52,480 bases of DNA from an uncultured Fidelibacterota bacterium (GCA_913043235.1 CAJWLO010000018.1:1-52480); one strand, 5' to 3'; positions 17,266-27,527 are shown, counted from the stretch's first letter. Translations and numbers: made by a program. Notes: generated by a model from the letters alone, not told the origin.

Positions 17266-18513
17266 ATGAGAAACTTTTTTTTGCTTTTTTTTATGATACT
17301 CATACTTTCCTGTTCCGATAGCAGAAACCAAGCAATAGTGGTGATTAATAATTATCCAATCTCAATCGATATTTTTAAAAAAAGATATTCTGATTTCTTA
17401 ACCAGTACAATGCAATCAGATAATTTGCTTAATCGATACGTTTTTTTGAATTCAATTATTGACGAAAAGCTATTTTTAAAATATGCTAAAGACGTGAATA
17501 TTGATTCTGATGAAAATCTATTGATAAAAAAAGAAAAAATTTTTAATCAATTGTTATTAAATACCTATTATGATTTTCAAGTCTCCAGGGAATATAAAAT
17601 CTCAGAAAAAGATCTTCGCCAGTTGTTCTCCTGGCAGAATACCAAGTGCCACATTAAGCACCTATATTCTCCTACGCAGACTGGAATATTGGAGATTCAA
17701 TCCAAGTTGGAGCGTGGAATGGGCTGGGATTACTTGGCGAAAGAATGTTTTCAGGATTCAGTACTAAAAAATAATGGAGGTAATATTGGATGGGTTAAAC
17801 TAGGAGATATTGAACCGACTTTTGAGTTTATTGCTTTTGGGCTGAAGGATGGTGAGATCTCAGGCCCTGTAAAAACTAGGTCAGGCTACAGTATTATACA
17901 AAGGATTGAATCTATATATGAAGGTTTTTTAAAAGAAAAAAAGTATCAAAATGAAAAAAATGATCTAATCGCTTTGGCGAATAAATATAAAGAGCATTTT
18001 AATCTTCTAGACTATACTAATGGTATCATGAGATCATTGAATATTTCTTTTAATCATGATATTCTGATCGATATTTATGAAATGTTATTTAGTCCAAATT
18101 TTGATGGCGAAATACCATCAAACAAAATCCTAGTTTCATTTAAAGGTGGTTCCTGGAACGTTGATATTACTTTGCAAAAAATAATAGAGATATCTGAAAG
18201 ACAATTGAATAGAATACGTTCAGTAGATGATCTCAAACAAGCCATCAGTGGTTTAATATGCAGATCTTATTTTTTTACCGATGCCAGAAAAAAGGAGATC
18301 CATAATACTGATAAATTTGTTGAAAAATATAATAGTCTAGAAAAGCAGGAAACCGTTCGATATGTTTTAGAAATAGTAAAGCGTGGGGTTGACCCTAAGG
18401 ATCCTGAATATGATAGAAAAATACGAAAAAAATATTCCAATTTTCGCACGGAGTTGTTAAATCAAAATATTGTTTCGGTAGATAGTTCAATAGTCAAAAA
18501 TTTTATTTTATGA
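17266..18513 (+). CDS. Parvulin-type peptidyl-prolyl isomerase lipoprotein
   Basis: A 415-residue lipoprotein (LILSC, Cys16) with a SurA/PrsA-like layout. An N-terminal helical chaperone part contains IVVINNYPISIDIFKKRY and LNSIIDEKLFLKYAK. A parvulin domain at about 122-215 shows the family's CHIKHLYSP opening, GGNIGWVKLGDIEPTFE and GPVKTRSGYSIIQRIE. A helical C-terminal half of about 190 residues follows. It would assist folding of outer-membrane proteins in the periplasm. Placement 10 bases ahead of a TonB-dependent receptor suggests a dedicated foldase for the barrel proteins of this locus, which is inference. Confidence 0.82.
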   Translation: MRNFFLLFFMILILSCSDSRNQAIVVINNYPISIDIFKKRYSDFLTSTMQSDNLLNRYVFLNSIIDEKLFLKYAKDVNIDSDENLLIKKEKIFNQLLLNTYYDFQVSREYKISEKDLRQLFSWQNTKCHIKHLYSPTQTGILEIQSKLERGMGWDYLAKECFQDSVLKNNGGNIGWVKLGDIEPTFEFIAFGLKDGEISGPVKTRSGYSIIQRIESIYEGFLKEKKYQNEKNDLIALANKYKEHFNLLDYTNGIMRSLNISFNHDILIDIYEMLFSPNFDGEIPSNKILVSFKGGSWNVDITLQKIIEISERQLNRIRSVDDLKQAISGLICRSYFFTDARKKEIHNTDKFVEKYNSLEKQETVRYVLEIVKRGVDPKDPEYDRKIRKKYSNFRTELLNQNIVSVDSSIVKNFIL

Positions 18514-18523
18514 TAGGTTGGAA

Positions 18524-21430
18524 ATGAAGTACTCAAAACTATTTATCTTATTAGTTGCAATGGTTCACTTTATGCTTGCTGGTACCACTGGGAAATTGAC
18601 GGGTATTGTGAAAGATGAAAATACAAATGAACCTCTTATTGGATGTAATATTATGGTTGATGGTACATCGCTTGGAACAGCATCTGATCAAAATGGAGAA
18701 TTTTTCATCCTAAATATTGGTCCTGGTATATATTCTGTCAAATTCCAAATGATAGGATATTCGAAATACATTCAGAGTGGTGTTATTATATCTGTTGATA
18801 AAACTACCCGGATTAACGCTTCTTTAAAACCCAGTGTGATTGAAGGAGAAACAATAACTGTGCAAGCAGAAAGGAAGCTAATTCAATTTGATGTGACCCA
18901 GTCTGAGTCCATCGTAACATCGGATGAAATTGATGAAATGGCTGTGACTGAAGTAAGTGATGTCCTCCGTTTGCAGGCTGGTATCACTGAAGATGCAGAT
19001 GGGGGATTGCATATGAGAGGTGGAAGAACAAGTGAAGTCTCTTATATGGTTGACGGAGTTCCGGTATCAGATAATTATGACGGTGGGATTTCCGTTCAGA
19101 TTGAGAATGATAATATTCAAGAGCTGCAGGTAATAAGCGGGACCTTTAATGCAGAGTATGGTAAGGCTCTAACGGGTGTTGTGAATATGGTAACAAAGGA
19201 TGGTGGAGATAAATTTGATGGTTCATTCAATGCATACTCAGGAGACTATGTTACATCAGATAAAATCTTTCCAGGCCTTGGTTCTTTTGATCTTGCAGGT
19301 GATTATAGTATCTCAGGAAGTATAAGTGGGCCCATCATACCGGGCCGTGTAACATTCTACTCGAGCGCGAGAGCAAACCAATCTAATGGCTGGATAAATG
19401 GTCTCCAAACATTTACTATTTATGGGGACACCGTGTTCCAGGATAAGAATAACAATAAATATTTTGATGCTGGAGATGAGAAAAAGGAGCCTTACTATGC
19501 TAGCTTGAATGGCTATAAATCATGGTCGCTACAGAATAAGATTACCTTTCGATTGAGGCCTGTAACCGTTTTAAAATTCAATTCCATAATCAATTCTCGA
19601 TCGGGTGAAAGTTATAATCATATTTTACAATTGGTTGAAAATGGACAGCTTAATAATTATAATCAAGGGAATCTGATTAATCTGAGTTTATCACACTCAT
19701 TTTCGCCGAAAACATTTTTACAACTAAATATCACTGAGCATACCTATGGTTTTCAGTCAAAATTATTTGACGATCCATCGGATGACCGATACATAACACC
19801 AGACAGTTTATTTTGGGCACATATTCAGGGGGAGATTCCAAGCTATATTACAGAGCAATATGGTGATCAGGTTGTCTTTTTCCCTGCGTATTCTTTTTGG
19901 AGATTTGGAGTAGATAATAGAAGATTTGAGAGAGAGACAAAAACGCAAAGCATGAAATTTGACTTTACAAGTCAGATTAATAAATACAATCAGATTAAGA
20001 TTGGTCTTTCATTTTCCAGGACAATACTTACATTTGATAATTACTCACTCCTAGACTCTTCACAAGCTGACCGGGTCTACACGCCATACATACCGGAAGT
20101 TGGAAGCTTTACTCGAGACACGTATGAGTTTAATCCTAATGAGATTGCAATTTATTTGCAAGACAAGATTGAGTATGGGGATATGATAATAAATATTGGT
20201 GCCCGGTTTGAACGCTTTGATGCCAATAGCAGAACCCCAAATAATATGCATGAGCCTTATATAGGTAATCCTAGAAATCCTGCGCTTGATTCTCTATCTA
20301 TTAGCAACCTTGAAAATATAGACTGGGGTGATATATCATATACTGAAACTGACAGTGCCGGCAATATAGTCTATCATACCTATGCAGATTATTATGCTAG
20401 ATTTAATGATCAGGAAGATCTAGCATCAAGTAAGGGGTGGTGGAAAAAAACATCCATAAAAACGCAGGTAAGTCCTCGGATCGCAGTTGCCTACCCAATC
20501 TCTGATAAAGGAGTAATTCATTTTGCGTATGGATATTTTTTCAAGATACCTGATTTTTCATTACTTTACAATGAGACTGATTATAAGCTGACGGAAACAG
20601 GCACAAATTTTGGTATATTTGGCAACCCAGACCTAAAACCTGAAACTACAGTTAGCTATGAGCTAGGTCTAAAACAGGAAATTGCATCAAATACAAGATT
20701 GGAACTAAGAGCATTTTACCGTGATGCCAGAAATTATGTTTCCAGTGGTATCCCGATTGATCTAGGAGATGGTAAGTCTTATTATACCTATGTCAATAAA
20801 GATTACTCAAACTCCAGAGGAATTATTGCAACCTTTTATAGGCGCTTGAGCCGTAGTCTTGGAGGTCAGATAGACTATACCTACCAGATTGCCGAAGGTG
20901 CTAACTCAGATCCTACTGAAGAATTTGGTGCAGTCCTGGCGGGGAATGAACCCACAAGATCTATTATCCCTCTAGATTGGGACCAGACCCACAATATAAA
21001 TGGTTCTTTGTTTGCGAGTACTAAAAACTGGGGTGCAAATGCAATATTCCAGCTTGGTAGTGGATACCCCTACACTCCATTCATTACAAATTATGAGATG
21101 CAGGGTGAAGTTCTCTCTAATGTTCTAAAGCGAAACAGTAGACGAAAACCAGTAACATTTAGGTTAGATCTAAAGCTGCAGAGAAAAATCCAGATGATGG
21201 GTATTGATGGGAAAATTTATTTAAGTATATACAATGCCACCGATAGGAGAAACCAGATCAATGTATACGCGGACTCGGGTAACGCAGGGGAGACTATTGA
21301 AAAAAAACGTGCAAATATTCTATCACCATTTGAGCCGCTTCGCCCTAACACAATAGAAGAGTATTATAGCAGACCTGATTGGTATGATCATCCAAGACAG
21401 ATACAGTTTGGTCTTCAGTTTAGTTTATAG
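18524..21430 (+). CDS. TonB-dependent outer-membrane receptor with carboxypeptidase-regulatory-like domain
   Basis: A 968-residue receptor when started at ATG 18524 (an in-frame TTG two codons earlier is less likely). A signal peptide ends near MLAGTTG. Residues about 22-105 are a carboxypeptidase-regulatory-like beta domain (GKLTGIVKDENTNEPLIGCN ... SDQNGEFFILNIGPG). The plug follows with SEVSYMVDGVPVSDNYDGG and AEYGKALTGVVNMVTKDGG, then a 22-strand-type barrel ending FGLQFSL with a terminal aromatic/leucine pattern. It imports a ligand across the outer membrane using TonB energy. The domain order is that of SusC-like receptors, but no SusD gene follows; the next gene is instead a giant T9SS protein. 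The neighbouring amylase and sulfatases make an oligosaccharide the likely cargo. Confidence 0.88.
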   Translation: MKYSKLFILLVAMVHFMLAGTTGKLTGIVKDENTNEPLIGCNIMVDGTSLGTASDQNGEFFILNIGPGIYSVKFQMIGYSKYIQSGVIISVDKTTRINASLKPSVIEGETITVQAERKLIQFDVTQSESIVTSDEIDEMAVTEVSDVLRLQAGITEDADGGLHMRGGRTSEVSYMVDGVPVSDNYDGGISVQIENDNIQELQVISGTFNAEYGKALTGVVNMVTKDGGDKFDGSFNAYSGDYVTSDKIFPGLGSFDLAGDYSISGSISGPIIPGRVTFYSSARANQSNGWINGLQTFTIYGDTVFQDKNNNKYFDAGDEKKEPYYASLNGYKSWSLQNKITFRLRPVTVLKFNSIINSRSGESYNHILQLVENGQLNNYNQGNLINLSLSHSFSPKTFLQLNITEHTYGFQSKLFDDPSDDRYITPDSLFWAHIQGEIPSYITEQYGDQVVFFPAYSFWRFGVDNRRFERETKTQSMKFDFTSQINKYNQIKIGLSFSRTILTFDNYSLLDSSQADRVYTPYIPEVGSFTRDTYEFNPNEIAIYLQDKIEYGDMIINIGARFERFDANSRTPNNMHEPYIGNPRNPALDSLSISNLENIDWGDISYTETDSAGNIVYHTYADYYARFNDQEDLASSKGWWKKTSIKTQVSPRIAVAYPISDKGVIHFAYGYFFKIPDFSLLYNETDYKLTETGTNFGIFGNPDLKPETTVSYELGLKQEIASNTRLELRAFYRDARNYVSSGIPIDLGDGKSYYTYVNKDYSNSRGIIATFYRRLSRSLGGQIDYTYQIAEGANSDPTEEFGAVLAGNEPTRSIIPLDWDQTHNINGSLFASTKNWGANAIFQLGSGYPYTPFITNYEMQGEVLSNVLKRNSRRKPVTFRLDLKLQRKIQMMGIDGKIYLSIYNATDRRNQINVYADSGNAGETIEKKRANILSPFEPLRPNTIEEYYSRPDWYDHPRQIQFGLQFSL

Positions 21431-21455
21431 TAATTGATAGTCTTATAGAAAACTA

Positions 21456-24400
21456 ATGAGACCATATAGAAATCTATTAGTTTTTATAATTCTATCTAAT
21501 TTCTCGATATTGTTAGCAGAGTCGAAGGAGAGAGGAGACCCCAACTACAGGAGAGTAACACCTATCGATATAAACAGGGTTCGTGTCTCAATCCAGAACT
21601 ATGGTTCAAGTGGGAATGACCTCTCAGGGCCGCAGGCCTTTTTTTATGAATGGCCTACTAACTCTGGCAGGGGTTACATTGCTTACCAGGCTCTTTATGT
21701 AGGTGCGGAAGTGGTGACCGATGATGGTACTATTAGACCAATTGTTACAATTACCCACCGCTCTGACCAGGAAGGGAACTCAATGGCTTGGGAGCCTGTC
21801 CCCGGCTATCTCAACCCCAACTCTTCTAAGATTGCGATCAGTGATGATATAAGTACCTGGCCATCTACGTGGCCGGACAAGATGGATGACAGCAACGATC
21901 CGGGCTGGGCAGGCTCCTGGAACGGGTACTTCGGAAAAAACCAGTTTAACGCCGGCCAGGAGATCTATTATAAAGTGTCTGATGATCGTAATTATATTGT
22001 TGGTCATCCTTTTACTCCAGACACCACAGACCCCACAAGGAAGGGAGCAGGCATCCAGGTTGGAGTGCGTGTGCTGGAGTGGAAGCAGATCCTCATTGAA
22101 GATGTGGTATTTTTACTACATGAAGTTGTGAACGATGGTTCCTATGATTATAGCAAGGTGGCATTCTCGCTGTGGCTAGCTGATCTAGTTGGCGGTGATG
22201 GCGATTCAGGGGATGACACACCTGATTTTGATCTTCTAAATGATATAGCCTGGTCTATGGATAGTGACGGGATAGGTAACTCTGCCTTTGGATCGGACCT
22301 GGTAGGTGTTGCGGCCACATCCTTTATTGAGACCCCGGGTAACAACACGGACCGTATTGATAATGATGGTGATGGTGAGAGCGACGGTCCTATAGTAAAT
22401 GAGCTTATGATCCAGGATGAGATTTTGGGCAACGCTGTGGATGACAATGGTAATGGGTTAATCGATGAGAACCTTACTCATGTCCCATTTGGAAGCCAGT
22501 CTGGTGTTAGTTATGCCGATGGGATTGATAACAACAGCAATGGTGAAGCAGGGAGTCCGGTGGTTACTGATACCATGGTCAATGCTGTTTCATCCCAGGT
22601 ATGGAAGATTTGGCCTCTTCCCAATGATGGGTACCAGGATGGAGCTATCCATTTGATTGATGTAAATGATGAAGACTTGGGGTTGGGTTTTGCAGATGGG
22701 ATAGATAACAATGCCAGCGTATCAGAGCCGTATCTTCTGGAGTATCCTGTTGGTTTGGGTGCGGATGTGAACTCTCCTTTGGTGAGTGCGGAGATGGTAT
22801 TAGCAGCATCATTGGATCCCTGGAACCGTTATCGTGTTCCTGGAACAGATATTATTTTATATGATGTGAAGGAAGAAGACATCGGTAAGCCCTATGCGGA
22901 TGGATTAGACAATGATGGGGATGGTGCGGTTGATGAAGGGATTGATGAAGGGATTGATGAGATGATAGATGAGTCCCGTGATGATTTTATTGATAATGAT
23001 GGTGACTGGTCTATGGTGGATGATGTTGGTTTGAACGGGGATGAGTCTGGCGGTTTGGACGCAGGTGTTGGTGATCAGAAGCCGTCATCCGGATCGGGCA
23101 CTGGTTTTCCTGGTGAGCCTAATATTGATAAGACTGATGTATCAGAGTCAGACCAGATGGGACTCACATCGGTGCAGAGAAACTCTGATGGTGGGGGTTG
23201 GAACCCTAGTAGTGATCAATCAATATGGTCATATTACCTTACTCCTGGGAACATATGGAATCCACCTCCAGGAGGTGATGCACCTGGAAGTGTTGATATG
23301 CAGATTTCTTCTGGATTTTTCCCATTGAAGGCTGGTCAGACAGAGCGTATTGCCATGGCTATCATGATGGGCAACGATCATCTGGATGCAATCCGGAATA
23401 AGTATGTAGCCCAGACCACCTATGAGAGTGATTATCAGTTTGCCAAGGCCCCTTACCCCCCTCAGGTGAGAGCAGTTTCCGGAGACGGTAAGATTACGCT
23501 CTACTGGGACCGGAGTGCGGAGCAGTCTAAGGATAAGTACATGGGGAAGATTACAGACGGTGCGGATCTCTATGATTTTGAAGGGTATAAGGTTTACCGT
23601 GCTACAGATTTTGAGTTTAATGATTCCTATACGATCACCGATGGTGATGGCAATGCAACCTTTATGGAGCCTTATGTTCAGAACGGTGTTCGTGCCCAGT
23701 GGGACCTGATCAATGGGAAGAGTGGCTGGCACCCGATCGATTTAAATGGAGTGAAGTTTTATCTGGGTGATGAGACGGGGCTGGTACACTCGTATGTGGA
23801 TCACAACGTGATCAATGGTCAGCGCTATTATTATGCGGTTGTTTCTTATGACTACGGTGGGGATGAGACCAACAACATTATTCCCAGTGACTCTCCCATG
23901 AAACTGCGTGTTCACCCTCTCACGGGGTCTATAGAGATGGGTCGTAATGTAGTTTCGGTTGTTCCGTCACCGCCTTCTGCCGGTTATGTAGAAGCGAGCT
24001 ATGATGGGGAGCGTATTGATCATGTATTTGGTTCTTCAAGCGGTGAGATTTATTTGGATATTGTAGATCCGTCAGCGGTGAGAGATAAGCATACCTATCA
24101 GATCACATTTGAAGATACGCTTTATCCGAACCAGCAGGGTCTGGCTGGTTATGATACGGTTACCACAAAATCATATTATCTTGTGGATGTTACGGATGAG
24201 CAGTCTCCGGATACACTGGTTGATAATTCTTACTCTCTTCCTGCCTCTGATGCAGATGTAGTGGATGGTTTTCGTTTGTCTTTTAATAATGTAGACGGTC
24301 TCGGATTTAATGCGTCTCTTTCTGGCTGGAGCAGAGATAGTTTGTGGACGTTTGATGTTGCTCGTTATTATACCTTTAATGTGATTGGCTCGATGCTTCC

Positions 24401-25193
24401 GTATGATTATCGTATTGTTTTTACTGAAGAGCAGTCGGACTCTTCGATTGAGATTTGTATGCGCACTTTTACGGAGACGGTGTGTTGGCCAGGATTTGCT
24501 CATTCGGCAAAGGCAGTAAACTTCAAGGTAGAGAGGCAGATCTCACTCACTGGAGATGATTCGGTAGACTGGGAGAAGATTCCTGTAGGCTTTATTGATG
24601 TGATTCCTTTTGGTGATCCTGATGGATATTTTAATGCGGATGGTAATAGAGAGAGTGATTGGATTGTGTTTATGGATCACGAGGATGCCAGTGGTAATCC
24701 TGCGCCATCATGGAGATTTAATCTTAATCTTTTGCCCTATGATGAAGAGCGGATCTACAGTGAGCCTCAGCCTGGTGATACGGCATATATCAAGGTAGAT
24801 AAGCCGTTTTTGCAGAATGATATTTATGAGTTTACTACGGTTGCGTCTTACATTGATCTGGTAACTGCAGAAGATGATTTGGATAGGATCAAGGTGGTCC
24901 CAAATCCCTATTTTTCGGCGACTGCTTTTGAAGGCCAGAACACATTTAACTCTGGCAGGGGCCCCAGGGAGATACAGTTTCGGTATCTTCCTAGCAAGTG
25001 TACTATAAGGATTTATACTATTTCTGGTGAGCTGGTAAAGACGATTGATCATACATCTCCGATGGAGTCAGGTACGGGTCGCTGGGATTTATTAACGGAT
25101 GATAATCTTTCAGCTTCTTATGGTGTCTATGTTTATCATATTGAAGCGGATAATATTGGAGAAAAAATAGGAAAGGTTGCGATAGTGAAATGA
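21456..25193 (+). CDS. Giant secreted calcium-loop protein with T9SS tail
   Basis: A 1245-residue protein with a signal peptide (LLVFIILSNFSILLAES). Residues about 35-245 are an unassigned beta-rich domain. Residues about 247-535 carry repeated acidic loops such as DRIDNDGDGESDG, VDDNGNGLIDEN, DGIDNNSNGE and DGLDNDGDGAVDEG, of the type that binds calcium in thrombospondin type 3 and dockerin domains. An FN3-like segment follows (PPQVRAVSGDGKITLYW ... FEGYKVYRAT). The last 95 residues form a T9SS-type tail (VVPNPYFSATA ... GVYVYHIEADN). Base composition is visibly higher in GC than the flanking genes over much of its length. It lies between a TonB receptor and a PorV-like barrel (ATGA overlap), so it may be a surface partner of the receptor. 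The exact function is unknown. Confidence 0.7.
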   Translation: MRPYRNLLVFIILSNFSILLAESKERGDPNYRRVTPIDINRVRVSIQNYGSSGNDLSGPQAFFYEWPTNSGRGYIAYQALYVGAEVVTDDGTIRPIVTITHRSDQEGNSMAWEPVPGYLNPNSSKIAISDDISTWPSTWPDKMDDSNDPGWAGSWNGYFGKNQFNAGQEIYYKVSDDRNYIVGHPFTPDTTDPTRKGAGIQVGVRVLEWKQILIEDVVFLLHEVVNDGSYDYSKVAFSLWLADLVGGDGDSGDDTPDFDLLNDIAWSMDSDGIGNSAFGSDLVGVAATSFIETPGNNTDRIDNDGDGESDGPIVNELMIQDEILGNAVDDNGNGLIDENLTHVPFGSQSGVSYADGIDNNSNGEAGSPVVTDTMVNAVSSQVWKIWPLPNDGYQDGAIHLIDVNDEDLGLGFADGIDNNASVSEPYLLEYPVGLGADVNSPLVSAEMVLAASLDPWNRYRVPGTDIILYDVKEEDIGKPYADGLDNDGDGAVDEGIDEGIDEMIDESRDDFIDNDGDWSMVDDVGLNGDESGGLDAGVGDQKPSSGSGTGFPGEPNIDKTDVSESDQMGLTSVQRNSDGGGWNPSSDQSIWSYYLTPGNIWNPPPGGDAPGSVDMQISSGFFPLKAGQTERIAMAIMMGNDHLDAIRNKYVAQTTYESDYQFAKAPYPPQVRAVSGDGKITLYWDRSAEQSKDKYMGKITDGADLYDFEGYKVYRATDFEFNDSYTITDGDGNATFMEPYVQNGVRAQWDLINGKSGWHPIDLNGVKFYLGDETGLVHSYVDHNVINGQRYYYAVVSYDYGGDETNNIIPSDSPMKLRVHPLTGSIEMGRNVVSVVPSPPSAGYVEASYDGERIDHVFGSSSGEIYLDIVDPSAVRDKHTYQITFEDTLYPNQQGLAGYDTVTTKSYYLVDVTDEQSPDTLVDNSYSLPASDADVVDGFRLSFNNVDGLGFNASLSGWSRDSLWTFDVARYYTFNVIGSMLPYDYRIVFTEEQSDSSIEICMRTFTETVCWPGFAHSAKAVNFKVERQISLTGDDSVDWEKIPVGFIDVIPFGDPDGYFNADGNRESDWIVFMDHEDASGNPAPSWRFNLNLLPYDEERIYSEPQPGDTAYIKVDKPFLQNDIYEFTTVASYIDLVTAEDDLDRIKVVPNPYFSATAFEGQNTFNSGRGPREIQFRYLPSKCTIRIYTISGELVKTIDHTSPMESGTGRWDLLTDDNLSASYGVYVYHIEADNIGEKIGKVAIVK

Positions 25194-26200
25194 AGAGAAT
25201 ACTAACAAAATCAATGTTTATAATTCATATGGGTTTATCCTTTATCTATGCTGTAGATAAGACCGGCACAACGGCTGCTAAGTTTTTATCTATCGGAGTA
25301 GGGTCTAAGGCCGTTGCGATGGGGGGCGCATTTACATCTATTGCTGATGATGCCACCGCTATGTATTGGAACCCTGCTGGTTTAAGTTATTTTAATACTA
25401 AAGAGCTGTATTTTAACCATGCTGATTGGATTGCTGATATTTCTTTTGATTATTTTGGTTTTTCAATACCGATACGACCTGGACGTGTATTCGGAATAAA
25501 TATTACATCAGTCACCATGGGTGAAATGGAAGTTACGAGATATGGCAATGAGAATACGGGGGAGACATTTAAGGCATCAGATTACGCTGCGGGAATTACC
25601 TATTCTATGAATCTTACAGACCGTTTCTCAATTGGAATTAATGGAAAATATATTCAACAAAATATAGCAAGCAGTAATACAAAAGGAGCGGCCATTGATA
25701 TTGGGACACTTTTTGAAACACCGTTTGGATTCAGGCTTGGAACCAGTATAAGTAATTTTGGACCTAAATTAAAAATGAGCGGGGATGATCTATTGATCGC
25801 AGCCGATGTTAATGAAATTATTGAAGGGAATAATGAAAGTGTTACCGGAGTCTTATCTACCGATAAGTTTGATCTGCCACTATCACTAAGATTTGGTATA
25901 TCTAATGGATTAAGTTTTGGTAAAATAGCAAAGATACTTTGGTCTATAGATGCAATAAGCCCTAATGATAATGCGAACTACATTAACTTTGGTATGGAAA
26001 TGAAAATGTTAAATGATCTGCTATTTTTTAGAGCAGGGGCTAACTCTATCTTCCTTACCGAAAAAGAAAAAGAATTCTCTTTTGGATTTGGGCTTAATGT
26101 CCCTGGAGTATTGAATAACAAAATATTTCTAAATTATTCATTTGAAACGATGCGTCACCTAGGAAGTACCCAACAGATTGGAATACGCTTTGGTTTATAG
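25190..26200 (+). CDS. PorV/PorQ family outer-membrane protein
   Basis: A 336-residue protein with a signal peptide and the PorV/PorQ (UPF0164, FadL-like barrel) opening: KFLSIGVGSKAVAMGGAF, then DDATAMYWNPAGLSYF. A barrel of alternating strands follows, ending QQIGIRFGL. PorV shuttles T9SS cargo to the attachment complex; PorQ-like paralogs are common in T9SS bacteria. It overlaps the giant T9SS protein gene by four bases (ATGA), so this copy is probably coupled to export or anchoring of that protein rather than being the housekeeping PorV. Paralog type cannot be settled from one sequence. Confidence 0.83.
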   Translation: MKRILTKSMFIIHMGLSFIYAVDKTGTTAAKFLSIGVGSKAVAMGGAFTSIADDATAMYWNPAGLSYFNTKELYFNHADWIADISFDYFGFSIPIRPGRVFGINITSVTMGEMEVTRYGNENTGETFKASDYAAGITYSMNLTDRFSIGINGKYIQQNIASSNTKGAAIDIGTLFETPFGFRLGTSISNFGPKLKMSGDDLLIAADVNEIIEGNNESVTGVLSTDKFDLPLSLRFGISNGLSFGKIAKILWSIDAISPNDNANYINFGMEMKMLNDLLFFRAGANSIFLTEKEKEFSFGFGLNVPGVLNNKIFLNYSFETMRHLGSTQQIGIRFGL

Positions 26201-26213
26201 TATTAGCTTTAAA

Positions 26214-27527
26214 ATGCGGAATATTTTAAAGCATTTAATTCCTTTATTATACATATTGGTATTTTCTGTAAATCTTTCTTGTGTTTCCAAAAGGCAGAAT
26301 CCAAAACCAGAAATCAATGAAACCATATTACTTATAAATGATAGATCAGCACTTGACTCAATCTTAGATAGATATGTTCAGAATGGATCTTACCCATTTT
26401 TATATGCTCGCTTGGAAGAATTAGACGGAGATGTTATTTATGAGCATAGTGCTGTCAATATAGATATATTGCCTAACAAAGAGATTGAATCTGATACATG
26501 GATTCGAATATGGTCCATGAGCAAAATTGTGACTATCTCAGTTGTAATGGACCTGGTTGAAGATGGGATACTAGAATTAACAGACCCTGTAACAAGATAT
26601 ATACCCGAGTTTGAGAATTTAAAAGTTGCAGTGGATGAAAATGGTGTTTCTCTTGCATTGGTAGATGACCTTTCATTGGTGTGCCCTTTTCAGCTGAGGC
26701 CGGTTGATTCTATTATGACAGTTAGTCACCTCATTAACCATCTCTCCGGTTTTTATTATGCTACCACAAAAAATAAATGTCTAAATGAAATTCTATCAGC
26801 TAAGAATCTTCCTGCTGCTTTAAATGGTCAGGAACTTATCAATAGACTGACTACTCTACCTCTGATCCAGCATCCTGGCCAAAAATCTTTCTATGGGGCC
26901 AACACTACCGTGCTTGGATTGGTGGCCGAACGGGCAACTGGGAAAAGTCTTGATAGGCTCGTGAGAGAGCGATTGACTCAGTTTCTTGGTATTGAAGGAT
27001 TAAAGTATTGTCTAAGTGATAATGAAAGTTTATTACCAAGATTCACAGGAAAGGATACAGTACTTCGAGTTGCCAGAGATGGTGAGCTGGATATTTTTGG
27101 TCCTGATGTTCCATCATATGATCCAAGTAATGAGCTCTTTCTAGGGGGTGAAGGGATGATCGCTACTGCTGATGGATACGCTGATTTTTTAAGAATGCTC
27201 TTAAACCGTGGTAAGCTAAATGGTAAACGATTTTTATTAGAAAAGACAGTTGAAGAGATCACATCGCCCCATACACAGTTGGATAATCCATGGGGTTATA
27301 ACGGGTATAATCTATGGGTTACTGGTGATTCACTAAAAATTAAAGGTTGGGGAGATACTGGCCTCTGGCAGGGTGGAGGATACGAAGGGACACAGTTTTG
27401 GATAGATCCGAAAAGAAAATTTGTTGGTGTAATGATGTCTCAGATACACTCTGTCCCAAATAATGGTTGGGATTACTATAACGAGTTTCGGGGAGAATTG
27501 TATAGACAGATTTTTTATAATGAATGA
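26214..27527 (+). CDS. Serine hydrolase (beta-lactamase fold) lipoprotein, tandem copy 1
   Basis: A 437-residue lipoprotein. ATG 26214 is preferred over an upstream in-frame TTG (26178) because it gives a clean signal with lipobox VNLSC (Cys23). The class C beta-lactamase/D-peptidase fold is shown by the SxxK motif SMSK (S101, K104) in WIRIWSMSKIVT, the Tyr motif in FYGANTTVLGLVAE (about Y227) and a late glycine motif GGGYEG. Two cysteines (VCPFQ and NKCLNE) are shared with the next gene and may form a disulfide. Members act as beta-lactamases, DD-peptidases or esterases. In this sulfatase/GH43 setting, an esterase removing acyl groups from a glycan is the likeliest role, which is inference. 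Confidence 0.82.
   Translation: MRNILKHLIPLLYILVFSVNLSCVSKRQNPKPEINETILLINDRSALDSILDRYVQNGSYPFLYARLEELDGDVIYEHSAVNIDILPNKEIESDTWIRIWSMSKIVTISVVMDLVEDGILELTDPVTRYIPEFENLKVAVDENGVSLALVDDLSLVCPFQLRPVDSIMTVSHLINHLSGFYYATTKNKCLNEILSAKNLPAALNGQELINRLTTLPLIQHPGQKSFYGANTTVLGLVAERATGKSLDRLVRERLTQFLGIEGLKYCLSDNESLLPRFTGKDTVLRVARDGELDIFGPDVPSYDPSNELFLGGEGMIATADGYADFLRMLLNRGKLNGKRFLLEKTVEEITSPHTQLDNPWGYNGYNLWVTGDSLKIKGWGDTGLWQGGGYEGTQFWIDPKRKFVGVMMSQIHSVPNNGWDYYNEFRGELYRQIFYNE

Noticed and set aside
23229-23732. A 167-codon open frame on the minus strand inside the giant T9SS gene
   Set aside because: It is antisense to a strongly supported coding frame, has no ribosome site or recognisable domain, and lies where GC and Asp/Gly codons tend to keep antisense frames open.
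26178-26213. A TTG start 12 codons upstream for serine hydrolase copy 1
   Set aside because: It overlaps the PorV gene and would bury the lipoprotein signal; ATG 26214 gives a standard one.
27463-27519. An upstream start for serine hydrolase copy 2
   Set aside because: It lies wholly inside copy 1; ATG 27520 gives the usual short overlap and a lipobox at a suitable distance.
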